DNA of 64,000 bases from Gordionus sp. m RMFG-2023. Taxonomy: Eukaryota; Nematomorpha; Gordioida; Chordodea; Parachordodidae. Below the pieces are notes generated by a model. It searched no databases and was not told the origin of the DNA. It saw nothing but the letters and a program-made list of their open reading frames with translations. A program made the translations under genes and the position numbers. Location of the stretch: NCBI RefSeq assembly GCF_954871325.1, contig NC_088777.1:43873366-43937365 (forward strand), given 5' to 3'. Of the stretch, positions 9,965 through 20,392 are shown in pieces; position 1 is the first letter of the stretch; every line of letters starts with the position of its first letter.

Positions 9965-12693
9965 CAGGGGCCCCTACAACGGGGGGGGGGGGTCCGAAGC
10001 AACTGCTTCAGTAAATTTGAATGGGGGTACTTTTTTTACATCCATCATGATCATGTGATTTCTGGTTTATAAATGTAACAATAAGACCCCCCCCCCCCAT
10101 ATTTAATTTAATATATTGACTGAAATTTTGGTCGATGTTTAGTAAATTTTTTATCCGAAATTTCTTGTTATAAATTATTTTTCCAATTTTAAAATATGCC
10201 TAAAAATATTAACCAATATTGACAATAGCAAAATTCCAAGAAATTGGATTACTTATAGTATTAAAATGTATAAAGTTTTAACATGTCTCTTATTTGGTGG
10301 TCCACACGCAAATTCAAAATGGACATGTGAAGGTCTAGATAAATGACAAAATATTAATCGTGATATTATTCTGCATGAATCTTCACAGGCACATATGATG
10401 GCCTATTATGGAAGGCTTTCTCATAATAAAAATTCGATATTAAAATTTATAACACCTCAGAATGAATGTGTAGATAATAACCGTTCTATTATAAGAATTA
10501 TAATAAGATGTTTAGATTATTTAATATCTCGAAACCAAGCCTACTGGGGGAACAGGCAACAAGAAGGCAATATGATGGCCCTTATTAAGCTTATTGCGAT
10601 TCTGAACCTTTACTAAAAATGTATATACAGCAAAATGAAGAAAGAAAAAAGGATAAAAAAAAAATAAGGGATTAAAAACGAAATTATATTTAAACCTATT
10701 ATCATATAATAACATAAACATTCTCATTGAAACCATGAAAAATATGGTTATAAAAAAAATTCAAAATGAGATTACATTTAACAGGTGCTTTTCAATCATA
10801 GTTGATGGCACATACGATGTTTCGAAATCAGAAGCAATAGCTTTGATAGTAAGATATGTTGAAAATAGTGAGACGCCGAAGCCTGTTGAAAGACTGATTG
10901 CCATATATTGTACGGAAATACCACAGGTCTCGATATAAAGCATAAGATAATATCCAAACTTGGCTCGATGAATTTACCCCTTGAATATCTAGTTGGGCAA
11001 AGTTATGATGGCGCCTCAAACATGAGTGGAAGAATCAATGGTGTGCAAGCCTTGATTAGAGCAGAGGCGCCAAAGGCAGCTTTTATTTGGTGTTATTGTC
11101 ATCGATTAAATTTAATCGTTGTTCAAATATGTCAATCAATTAAAGAACTTCGAAATGTTCTAGGAATACTAGATGAGATTTATGTCTATTTTAATGGTGC
11201 AAAAAGATATTACTCAAAAAATTTCAGTGTAATGATCTGAAAAAATCGCAACGATTTCTACGCGTCAAGAATACAACTCGGTAATAGTTCCTTATTTATT
11301 TAAATTTTAAATGTTTTTTTATTTAGAAGCTGGCTATCGTCATATAAAGCTATTGTAAATTTTTTTCAACTTTATGATGCCTTGAGGGCAGCTTTAACAA
11401 ATTTAAAGGATTCTGAAGATCCTGCCACTTCCACTATGGCTAGTGCTATAGTCTTTAGAATATAAAAATTTGATTTTATCTTATCACTTTGTGTTTTGGA
11501 TAAAATATTGTTGATAACAAGTTTGGCTTGTACAAAATTGCAAACCATTTCGAAGGATATAGGGTATGCAATAAATCAAATTCAATTGACAAAAGATTGC
11601 TTGATTAATTTGAGAAGTATAATATAAATTATTGTTAATTATTTTTTAATCTAATAGATAATAACACTGAATTTTTGGATGTTTTTTCAAAGGCGCAAGA
11701 TTTTATGAAGGAGAGAAATCTACATTTTGATTTTGAAAGTTCTAGACTTCAAACATTACAATCCAAAAAGGAGAGGTATATATATACTTTCATCATTAAA
11801 TATAGGAATTTTTTTTAGCTTTAAAATAGGTGTGTTTTATGCTGCACTCGATTTAATCATTATGCAGTTTAACGAAAGATTTAATGATGATTCCATGAAA
11901 TATTTACATCAAACATCATTTTTTACGCCAAAGGGAATGGCAGAAAAATCAATTATTAAAGAAGATATCGAGGATATCTGTGAATTTTACAATTTAAATT
12001 CAAGTCAAATTTTCGAAGAAATGTTGAAGTTTAGAAATATTTATAAGATGGCCAAAATGGGGAATGTAATTAATACTCATGACCTAGAGGTTCAAGAATC
12101 TAAAGATTTGTCAGATTCTGAGAATTGTAAATTTATTAAATTAAAATATTTTTACCAATACATATTTAGCTTCTTCTGATGATGATGATAATTCAGGGAC
12201 TTACGATTCAGATTGGAAAAACTATTCATTTATTTTACCTTATCGTTTACTTTTAAATTTTTCTGCTTTCCCTAATTTAAGAATTTTATATAAATATCTA
12301 TTAACCATTCCCACAACCTCATGTACTGCTGAAAGAGTCATGAGTAAAATTAAATTAATTAAAACAAGACTGCGCAGTACCATGAAAGATTCTTGTCTCA
12401 ATAATTTAACCATATTATCAATGGAAAATTTTTATTTAAACAATTAAATACTGATGAAATTATAAATTCTTTCGCTTTCTCTTCCCCTAATTTATCTAAA
12501 TTATTAATTTAAAAATAATATTTATAAAGTTATATTTTTTGCATTTTATTTATATTATATATTAAAAATTATTTTTGAAATTTATGGGTGTCATAATTTT
12601 CATTTTTTCGAAGAGGGGGGGGGATACTTTTCAAGGGGGTACTTTTCATGGGGGTATTTTGCTTCATTCGCTCAAAAAGTGTAGGGGCCACTG
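9965..12693 (+). mobile_element. Autonomous-type hAT transposon inserted in the LINE
   Basis: Ends are CAGGGGCCCCTACA on the left and TGTAGGGGCCACTG on the right, an inverted repeat with a single mismatch. The flanking LINE sequence is duplicated perfectly as CCCTCAAA (9957-9964 and 12694-12701). The interior carries a multi-exon transposase on the plus strand. Poly-C/G tracts lie just inside the termini. A perfect target duplication and near-identical ends imply a fairly recent insertion, later than the LINE it split. Confidence 0.93.
10300..12446 (+). pseudogene. hAT transposase, ZMYM1-like, with introns
   Basis: Plus-strand pieces in order are HMMAYYGRLSHNKNSILK (10390), GNMMALIKLI, the DDE-region start FNRCFSIIVDGTYDVSKSEA (10775), LVGQSYDGASNMSGRINGVQ and CYCHRLNLIVV (10990-11120), a middle block ending RSWLSSYKAIVNFFQL, KERNLHFDFESSRLQTL, FYAALDLIIMQFNERF (11838), and the dimerisation end FPNLRILYKYLLTIPTTSC with AERVMSKIKLIKTRLRST (12262-12390). 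This is the zinc-finger-MYM-type hAT architecture. GT-AG introns of about 45-55 nt are apparent at 11280-11326, 11772-11818 and near 12150. Several frame breaks in the first half make this copy inactive. Confidence 0.75.
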
Positions 12694-12699
12694 CCCTCA

Positions 12700-13864
12700 A
12701 AGTTAAAGGGGTTTAAGTTACTCGCATATGTATTTGAGGTGATAAGCTTGGTTTTTGTGTAGTTAACTCTTAATCCATATTCATAACAGTTGTTGACAAA
12801 TAATGATAAAATATTTCTTATTTTGTATTCCGAGTTAGCTAATATACACACGTCGTCGCATAACATAGAAAATTCAGAGAGTTATGCATGTCATTGTGGT
12901 GCTGTTGATCCTTGTAATGTGGGTAGAGTGCATATTCTTGTTTAAAGGATTTATTTAGGATATCATTCATTATTACATTAAAAATAATAGGCGAGAGAAT
13001 GCATCCTTGTTTATGGCCCCTATTTGCTTTAAAAGGTTGTGATTTTATATTTTGAGGTACTACGCTATGATTGTCATAAATGATCTTAATTAGCGATAAC
13101 AGATGCTTATCTATTCCTATGTTTTCCAGCAAGGGCCATATCTTTGGTGTATAATGGAATCGAAGGCTTTACTTAAATCAATCATTAAGGCAAAGATGGG
13201 GGATTTATGCATTCTAGACTTTTCCAGAATAACTTTAAGTGCCATAGTCAACTCCGTAGTATTTCTACCCTTCCTGTATGATGTGATAGTGTTAGAGAGG
13301 AACTTGTTAATGATTGGTTTAATCCTGACAGATATGATGTATGTGAACATTTTTAGGGTAACTGGAATCAGTTCAATACCTCTGTAATCCTTAAGGCTGT
13401 TTGGAGTCTTGTTTTAAGGAAAGTTTAATATTATTGATGTCATCCATTCGTCAGGAAAATTACCCGTATTCCATATCTCCCTAAAGAGGGGAAGTAGTAA
13501 ACTAGCACTTAGGTCTACATCTATCTTCCAGAGTTCTGCAAAGATCCTATCGACTCCAGCAGCTTTATGCATTTTTATTCGTTTAATGGTACCGATTATA
13601 TCCAACTTGTTCAGGTTCTGACTGGGATTGAAAAGGGTAGTCACATATAGGTCTGGGCCACCTCGTTCTGTAGAGGTTCATGTAATGGTCTATCCAGTCT
13701 AATTGTTCCTTTGGGTAAGTTATAATCTTATTGTTATTTAAGTGTAGTATTGGTAAAGGATTGGTCTTGAAGGTGGTGAGTAGTTTAAGAGATTGGAAAG
13801 CCTTATAAATGTTATTGTTATCAAAATTGAATTGGATAGATTTAGATAAATTAGCAATAAACAA
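12700..13864 (-). pseudogene. LINE reverse transcriptase domain
   Basis: Minus-strand pieces cover the palm and fingers: IKMHKAAGVDRIFAELWKID with NTGNFPDEW, then FTYIISVRIKPIINKFLS, the motif A region MIDLSKAFDSIIH, LLSLIKIIYDNHSV, and the motif B region RGHKQGCILSPIIFNVIMND. The catalytic segment reads LCDDVCILANSEYKI, where LINEs normally have YADD. The frame is interrupted repeatedly. A conventional LINE would copy its own RNA at a nicked target; this copy cannot. Confidence 0.8.
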
Positions 13865-14639
13865 CCTTTTGTCGGCCCTTATGCAGTGAGTAATGTATCC
13901 TTAATGGGATATATTTATTGTTAGATTATTTGGGGTGAGCCACTCTCTGCGTTTAATGCGTGGTCTTAAACATGATGTAATACTAACTAATAAATTCAGC
14001 TTAATGTCCTTCCAGGTCAGATTTGGGTTAATCATGCCATTTAATGTATTCCTCCATGTTGCTAATTTAGTGACGAACTCTTCCTTCACCTCTAAGTCAT
14101 TGAGCTGTGCCAAGTCTTTTCTGGCTATGACACTGGTGAGACAGTTCTGTTTAATGTGATTTGGGAAAATGCTATTGTTGTTTCTGAGTTCACAGCCCAG
14201 TGGGTAATGGTCTGTAAAAAGTGTAAGGTTTTGTTTACAGATTACTCTGATGTCTCTTACCCACTTGAAGATCTTTGTGGAAATTACAAAGTAATCTATC
14301 TGTGAGGTGGTCCCTGTAAGTCATGATGTGATGAATAGGATGCTAGAAGAACGTATTTCCAATTTTCATGTTGAAGAGTTCACAGATTTCTATTAACCTT
14401 TTACCGTTGGGGTTCGTACTTTGTACTAATGCGGCGTTTCTAAGGCAGAAAGAATTATTAGGTTTGCCTACCGAAGCATTGAAATCGCCTGCTAAAAGGA
14501 TACCATCCCGACACGGTAGTTCCTTTAAGATATTTTTCAATTCCATATAAAAGATACTATCATTGTGAGGTGCGTATAGGTTAATGATGCTTGGTACCTT
14601 AAGGTACCATCTATCAAATTTGAATTTTGTTCATTTTTC

Positions 14640-15030
14640 ATTTGGATAGGCACTACCAAATATATTTATAATATATATTTGAAAAATCGTGATTTTTGGA
14701 AAGCCTCTATGGCCTAGTAGGCAAGAGCTTGGCAAACTTATCCTATTCTCCCGGGTTCGAATCCCAGGAATGATCATGTTTTTTTCTTATTCTAACTTGG
14801 TGGTTCCATCCTTGGGGGGATGATATATAGAAGGCCGGACTCGACCACGTGATTCCGTATTAATATATTAAATAAATGGTCTTATTACATTTTAATAAAT
14901 TTTGGTCGGTATTTAGCAAATTAGATTGGTATTTAAAATATTTCCATACATTCACTTGGTAGTAAGCATCATTAACCGTGCGTATACGTTAAATAAATGA
15001 ACTTTTTTGTATCCTAAGCTTAAGGTAAGG
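14640..15030 (+). mobile_element. tRNA-derived SINE within the LINE
   Basis: The segment interrupts the LINE endonuclease. It carries a perfect pol III A box TGGCCTAGTAGG (14710-14721) and a perfect B box GGTTCGAATCC (14754-14764), 32 nt apart. The T-arm can be drawn with four of five pairs, but the acceptor stem does not pair, so this is a SINE head and not a functional tRNA gene. A non-tRNA body follows, with GGCCGGACTCGACCACG at about 14832. The outer limits are approximate because no target duplication could be fixed. Confidence 0.65.
14702..14775 (+). promoter_or_regulatory. Internal RNA polymerase III promoter (A and B boxes)
   Basis: The A box at 14710-14721 matches the consensus TRGYNNARNNGG at every fixed position, and the B box at 14754-14764 matches GGTTCGANTCC exactly. 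A T-run follows at about 14779-14785, which could stop pol III early unless read through. Confidence 0.7.
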
Positions 15031-15300
15031 CAGCATATTCGGAGATTGGATTGAAGCTTACGAATTTTATTAATTTCTTATGTATCAGAATCGTCACCCC
15101 AGCTCATACGTGTTCAGCGTTCGAGCTGCAATATAAGGTATAATCTAAGAGGTTCCTTACTTCAGTTACTTTAAGGTGGGTTTCTTGTAAAAGGAGGATA
15201 TCGTAATGTTGTTCATTCATGACTTGCCTAAGTATAGTTAATTTGTCATTCAGGGATCTTATATTTAAAGAGATCATTTTAATACTGTGGTCCTTCATTG

Positions 15301-15990
15301 AAAAATTTTTTTTAAAATTTATTATGATTACCGTGCCGATTCTGTAACAGAGAGAAAGGGAAAGAGAAAAAAGTAATATATATATATATTCATTTCAATT
15401 ATGTCATTCTGATGTAAATATAGTTTATAAGATTCCATTACTTATTTGTGTGATTTCGAGTGATAGTCCTTATCGGAGATAAAGAGACAAAACTTTATAT
15501 TCATTTTCATTTTTTTGTGCTACTCATAAGAAATATTCCGGATGATATCCTTGGTTTCAAATATTGTAAAAGGGGAGGGTAGGGCCATCTGATCAGGTTA
15601 TTATCTATATCTTACAGAGAGTCCGTCTTGTAAGAATAGCAATCACACACGATGATAGATAGATTATATATAAGAATTATTAAGAATTGTTTTAAAAAAA
15701 TTCAATTAATATATATATGGCATCTAAATTAAATGAGTATAGTATATGATAATAGATTAAATGAGTATTTGAGTAAGTTTCATATAGTAATTTAGCAGAA
15801 AGAGATGTGAGGGTTTTGTTCATTTATATAAATATATTTATAAACCTTTTATATAAAATTTGTATATTTTACGAATTCGCTTTTCGCATTCAATCCTAAA
15901 ATCCTATTGGTTCTTCCAAAATGCGCCAATAAGAAGCAACCAATAATTATTGAGGCAAATCATCTATATAAGCCATATAGGCGCAGAAAA
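15301..15990. other. 5' flank of the LINE, no gene
   Basis: AT-rich sequence with GT/TA low complexity. It may include the LINE 5' untranslated region directly upstream of 15300. No coding segment recognised. Confidence 0.35.
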
Positions 15991-16000
15991 TTTAAAAAAT

Positions 16001-16372
16001 ATACGTGATAAAAGCGTTTTCGCCCTCTGGCGTGGGTAACAGAGCTACACTAGGTTTTCCTCAAAATCCATCAAACTGGATAGTTAATTAGGGGAAGAAA
16101 AATGAGGAGCCCTTCACACGTTTGTGGGCAAGCCGCACGTACTTGTAGGCGCAACATTTTGAAAAAAGTTGCTTAAACCTCTATAGGCTTAGTAAAAAGG
16201 AGTGGGGTAAAAAAAAGAGCCTATTCCCGAGAACTACAGTATAATTTAATTACTTTAAAGGTGGGTGATGGCTGATTTTAAGTTTAAATACTTTAGTGTA
16301 AGTTTTGATGATTACTATCACTAATGAGATTTAATGTTCATAGAATCTGTAAATAAATATGATTAAAATAAA
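16001..16372 (+). repeat. Dispersed repeat, copy 2 (inverted relative to copy 1)
   Basis: Reverse-complement partner of 7280-7650. Best-conserved stretches are GAGGAGCCCTTCACACG, GGGCAAGCCGCACGTACTTG and CCTCTATAGGCTTAG with an inverted AGCCTAT about 30 nt later, then CGAGAACTACAGTATAATTT and AAAGGTGGGTGATGGCTG. The two copies lie about 8.3 kb apart and differ by scattered substitutions and small indels. Confidence 0.6.
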
Positions 16373-16439
16373 AAAATTCGCCTAAACAGTATATATATAG
16401 TGTTATTTTTTTTATTAATGATTCAACCCATACAATACA

Positions 16440-17390
16440 GTAATCATAGTTTATGTTCAATTTAATGTAACCATTACCAAAGAGAATTGAGTGGGATAAA
16501 AATATTTATAATAAAATTGGATGATCCTTTGCTCTTATAAATTGCAAAAGGATGCAGATATATACAATCAAGAGTGGAATGAAATGTTCAATAACCTAAT
16601 TGTGTGATCTTTTGGTTCTTATATTAACAAGAATAAGGAATTCAATATAACTAATTGTGTGATCCTTCACTTAACTTTGGATCTGATATTTACTCAACAA
16701 ATTAAATTAGATCAAATGTAACCATTCCAGTTTAGAAGGTATATGCGTAAGTAAACTTATAATTGCAAAAGGAAGTGTCAAGTGTAGAATATTATAATAA
16801 ATCTAATTTTATGGTTATTTTTATTAACTGAGTGGAATAAAAATATTCAATATAAGATATTCTATATATAATCAAGAGTGGAATGAAATGTTCAATAGAC
16901 AAATTGTGTGGTCTTTAGATCTATCTGATCAGTGGCGTAGCTAGGAATTTTTCTTAGAGAGGGTCCATACATATAAAATCCTGGGGGCTTCGCCCCCAGA
17001 CCCCTTTTAACGGGCCTTCGACCCTTTTGCCCGGCCTTCGGCCGGGTTTATCTTAAAAATCATAACCACATCATCGACAATATATAATAAATATATTTTT
17101 TAAATGCATGAATAATATGTTATTCTTTATAATAATACTACCCAGAATAATTTCAATAGTAATATAATATCCTTCCACAAACATCAAATCCAGAAAAATA
17201 TAAATATTAGTGGTATTTATTTGATATAAAGTCACTTTTAAGTCTTTTGAACGTATAATCTAAAAAAAAATTTTGCTCTGGGAGAGGTCCAAACCCGAAA
17301 ACCACCCCCGTAGCTACGCCACTGTATCTGATATATACAACAAATTTAAAGTAGATCAAATGTAACCATTCCAGTTTAAAGGTATATGTG
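16440..17390. repeat. Degenerate tandem repeat array, split by a MITE
   Basis: Two to three diverged units of roughly 250-300 bp. Recurrent phrases are CAAATGTAACCATTCCAG (about 16712 and 17358), AAGAGTGGAATGAAATGTTC (16570 and 16871) and AATTGTGTGATC/GTC (16598, 16650 and 16904). The hAT MITE at 16930-17324 inserted into one unit. No coding potential. Confidence 0.6.
16930..17324. mobile_element. hAT MITE, CAGTGGCGTAGCTA family, copy 2
   Basis: A 395-bp element runs from CAGTGGCGTAGCTAGG to GTAGCTACGCCACTG, flanked by the perfect octamer TATCTGAT (16922-16929 and 17325-17332). Internally it is the inverted counterpart of copy 1: GGGGGCTTCGCCCCCAGACC, GGCCTTCGGCCGGG, and GGAGAGGTCCAAACCCG near the far end. 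Confidence 0.92.
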
Positions 17391-17454
17391 TAAAAAAAAA
17401 AGATGTATTTATCTACATTATAGTTAATAAATGCTACTTCCTTAAAAAGGATTT

Positions 17455-17610
17455 ATAGATGCAATATCATTACAGTTCTAAAAACATGTCCATAATTAGG
17501 GTTCCACAGGTACCAAAACCTTTCTTTAGGTGTAACTAAGGGATTTACAAATGCAAGATCTTTACAGTTCTATACATGTCCGGGTTCCACAAGTATCAAG
17601 TTTGCTTATT
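17455..17610. repeat. Tandem duplication of about 80 bp
   Basis: The phrase GGATTTATAGATGCAATATC...TTACAGTTCTAAAAACATGTCC...GGGTTCCACAGGTACCAA recurs directly behind itself as GGATTTACAAATGCAAGATC...TTACAGTTCTATACATGTCC-GGGTTCCACAAGTATCAA. The two units are clearly homologous but diverged. Confidence 0.6.
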
Positions 17611-17619
17611 ATATAGGAG

Positions 17620-18350
17620 CAATGACGTAAGCATTGGGGAGGGGGGTTTGGGGGATCAACATCCCCCATAAAAAATAAGAATTTTTTTAAAATTTTAATC
17701 CTAAATTAATAAAATAAATGCTTAAAATTTAAAAAACAACTATTTTTATGTTTTAAATTTATAAATAATAATTATACAGTTTAAGTATATGATTTTATAT
17801 ATTTCAAAAATAATTTTTAAATTATTTTGCAAAAAACTGTCTAGAAAAATAATCATTGATTTATTCCTATTTCAACAAATGTTTACATTTAGTTAAAAAA
17901 CTAGACTATTCTGTTTTATTAAAGGTTATTAAAAAAGTTCCTGGGGGTATATTATTATTTTTTATTATGTTATTTTAAAAAATTTTTTGGTGGATGAAAC
18001 TTTGCATTTTAAATTTTTTTTGGTGTTAATACTATAATTAAAGGAAGATCACATAATAGAAAAATATTTATAGGAAAATTACTATATTTTGTTGTTAATG
18101 CCTACAAAGTTTTTAAAGGGGGCGTAGGGATAAGGTAAATTTTTGGGATGAAACTTAGCATTTTAAATATTGGTGATACTATAATTAAAGGAAGATCTCA
18201 TAAATAAATAAAATTTGACCAATTTTAGGAAAATTGGCATAACTTTTTTCTGGAAATAAATAATAATCTAAAATTTTGTATTAAGGCTAAAATAGACCCC
18301 ACCTTTGAAGTTTAATATAATTTTTTAAAGTTTGGAGTGCAGGGTTAAAT
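17620..18350. other. Likely non-coding interior of a hAT relic
   Basis: A G-rich block (GGGGAGGGGGGTTTGGGGGATC at about 17638) resembles the subterminal region of hAT ends, followed by AT-rich sequence. The phrase TACTATAATTAAAGGAAGATC occurs twice (about 18026 and 18176). No frame is recognised until the transposase fragment that follows. Confidence 0.3.
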
Positions 18351-18399
18351 CGAAATATTAAATGACGCAATTAAATGTATTAAAATTTATACACGAAAT

Positions 18400-18660
18400 A
18401 TAGTATTAAATGATGAGGTGAAAGCATATCTTGATGAATTAAGAATCAATTCTAATAAAATTCCGCTAGAATGGTGGAGATTGAACGGGGATCATTTTAC
18501 TGTGTTATCGAAAATGGCAACTGATATATTGTCAATTTAGGGATCTTCGGCTTCTGTGAGCGGTTGTTCTCAGTAGGAACATTATGATAATGAAAAATAG
18601 AATGTCTTTGACGGAGGAAACTATTAGAAAGACTTCATGTTTAAAAACTGGTTATTATCA
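18400..18660 (+). pseudogene. hAT transposase C-terminal fragment
   Basis: The plus strand reads EVKAYLDELRINSNKIPLEW, WRLNGDHFTVLSKMATDIL, then across a frameshift GSSASV and RLFSVG, ending NRMSLTEETIRKT. It matches the BED/hAT dimerisation region (P...WW..N....P.L...A..IL.IP.SS...ERLFS..G.....R..L.....). A stop and at least two frameshifts make it a dead relic. A possible right end of the element, with CGAATCGAATAA motifs and CTAGGCCTAC in reverse, lies near 19100. Confidence 0.65.
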
Positions 18661-19668
18661 ACGGATTTAGCATAATTATATTTTTTTGTGTATTATATTT
18701 TGATGTTTATAAAATAAGATTATTGTACATTTTTAGAAATTTTAAAAAATTTATTAGATTGAAGAAATAATTTAAATATTTTTTATAAGCAATTCTAATT
18801 CTAAAAATTGGACATTTTTGGCCAATTTGTTTGGATAACGTTATAAGAAATCATTGGGCTTTATTTATTTTCTGTAAATTTTTATATGCTAATGACAATT
18901 AGTTTAGAGATCCTAAAAAGTGTCATCATAAAACATTACATCTGTTAATTTTTTTTGCAAAAAATTATATATTTTTATAAGTTTTAGAAAAATTTTCGAA
19001 TCGAACCATGATTTTATTGTATGAATATGAATAATAAATTATTCGATTCGTACGAATAACGCAAATAGTATTATTCGATTCGTTTTTTTGTAGGCCTAGT
19101 TCTGAATTTGCTAGTACTTTTTATTTCCATAAAACTGTAAAACAAATATTTAAGATTATTGCAAAGTTCTCATAAATTTTTTTAAAATGAAATTAAGTAA
19201 ATTCTGGAAAAATTATCACCCGCGGTAATACTTTACCTTTAATCATCCAACATGGTTTCCATTACCTGCTCTTTATTTTTTGAAACGAATTTAAATTTAT
19301 GTGTAGAAATTTTTTTGATACAATCATAACGATAACCAGGATAATAAAACGTTCAGAAGGGAAAATAGTTTCGTAAATATTATAGGTATCACTTAATCAG
19401 TGATCACATACCTAATACCTACTCATAAACATTATTTTTAATATATACATTAGTTTTCCATTGATCCTTATGCGAAATATTATAGTTAGATATGAAGTAT
19501 AGTTACTACGTTGGAAAAAAAAATAATAGAAGTATAAGAGTTACATTTAAACCGCCTAGCAGCGCAATGGCTTTTTTTATGCTGATTGGATCGACATATA
19601 GAATGAGGTATAAATGAAAAAAAAATACGTTATAAGTCTGAATAAAAAGAATCCTTTTAAAATGCATA
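18661..19668. other. Unannotated, with transposon-end motifs
   Basis: Around 18990-19105 the motif ATTCGATTCG repeats and the sequence ends in TAGGCCTAGTTCTG, like a hAT subterminal region. A block at 19230-19345 recurs in diverged form near 19990-20095; both contain CGATAACCAGGATAATA-type sequence. No gene recognised. Confidence 0.35.
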
Positions 19669-19669
19669 T

Positions 19670-19985
19670 ATTAAGTATTTAAAAAAAGTGGCATTATTAA
19701 AGAATTTTAAAGCAATGAGTAGCAGGTTTTTTAAATGATATTTCTTACCGTATACAATTAGGTAATCTGACTAAGAATTTAGGAGTTCAATGGAAAAAAT
19801 GAGGTGGAATAAATAAGTGCAATATAATATAAAACAACTTACTATGAAAAAAAAATCTACCCCAATTTTCTTTCCAATGTTAATACTAATAGTTGATTAA
19901 TAATGATTAAATTTTATTACACGTGGTATATCTTCGTACCTAATTATTGTCATAAAAATATGATAGGGTATAGCAAATTAAGTTA
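19670..19985 (-). repeat. Duplicate of the 3' part of REV3 (copy)
   Basis: About 300 bp matching 20770-21070 in the same orientation, roughly 1.1 kb apart. Shared sequence includes AAAAAGTGGCATTATTAA, GGTAATCTGACTAAGA and CACGTGGTATATCTTCGTACC. It carries a copy of REV3 exon 21 (19861-19939) with AG and GT borders, and lies just downstream of the gene's stop codon. Confidence 0.75.
19861..19939 (-). pseudogene. Broken extra copy of REV3 exon 21
   Basis: The sequence reads [13 protein letters not shown] and then meets a stop codon, where the intact exon at 20955-21033 continues [13 protein letters not shown]. The 3' splice site (TTAG) and 5' splice site (GGG|GTAG) are both still present. Because it sits downstream of the terminal exon it should not enter the normal transcript. 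Confidence 0.7.
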
Positions 19986-20392
19986 ATTTACCATACCTTT
20001 AACCAATTCAACATGACTAATTTTTGATACAAATTACAATGTAGGTTTATTAAGAAATTTTTTTGTAGTAACAATAACCAGGATAATAGGATGTTATTAA
20101 ATAGAATAAGTTATTTAGAACACAAGAAATTATGGGCTGATGAATTTTCTACTTAGCTCTTTTGAAGTAAATTTTAGAATAATTAAAAAAATATTTCATT
20201 TCGAAATTGTGCAAATTATTTTGTATACCCAAATAAATTATAATATTGAAATTTCTATATTCAACCCAAAAAATAAACGAAGAGATTTATTTAAATAAAT
20301 TATAATATGGCCCTGAGATGTAACTTTAATTTATAGTCATTATATAATGTCAATATTCATCTTAAATAATTAAATATATTAAACATAAATAT

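Larger units (their letters stand above)
9366..15300 (-). mobile_element. APE-type non-LTR retrotransposon (LINE), interrupted twice
   Basis: Reading the minus strand from 15298 down gives an endonuclease-reverse transcriptase polyprotein in pieces. The order is an AP endonuclease domain with ISLNIRSLNDKL, LLLQETHLK and LLAGDFNASVG; a reverse transcriptase with MHKAAGVDRIFAELWK, FALMIDLSKAFDS and NRGHKQGCILSP; and a C-terminal domain with LTYGLETWQDTK and INKCLRRI. A complete hAT element (9965-12693) splits the 3' third, and a tRNA-derived SINE segment splits the endonuclease near 14.64-15.03 kb. Without them the element is about 2.8 kb. Frameshifts and stops break the frame into at least eight pieces, so it is dead. 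Clade is uncertain; an RTE- or CR1-like element is my best guess from the ETW...INKCLR C-terminus. Confidence 0.85.
13901..15300 (-). pseudogene. LINE endonuclease domain
   Basis: The N-terminal piece at 15298-15104 reads KMISLNIRSLNDKLTILRQV and LLLQETHLKVTEVR, and continues as AGVTILIHKKL just beyond 15104. After an inserted segment it resumes near 14600 as IINLYAPHNDSIF, MELKNILKELPCRDGILLAG and FNASVGKPN. These are the AP-endonuclease signatures (N near the start, QETH, DFNAS) used to nick target DNA. Downstream (14113-13901) a linker with WRNTLNGMINPNLTWKDIK leads to the reverse transcriptase. Confidence 0.75.

Noticed and set aside
14702-14775. Functional tRNA gene
   Set aside because: A and B boxes are perfect but the acceptor stem cannot pair and a SINE-like body follows.
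14570-14995. Short inverted similarity (GCGTATAGGTTAATGATGCTT and its complement near 14965-14990) as a small inversion
   Set aside because: About 20 bp in AT-rich sequence beside the SINE insertion; too short to distinguish from chance or insertion debris.
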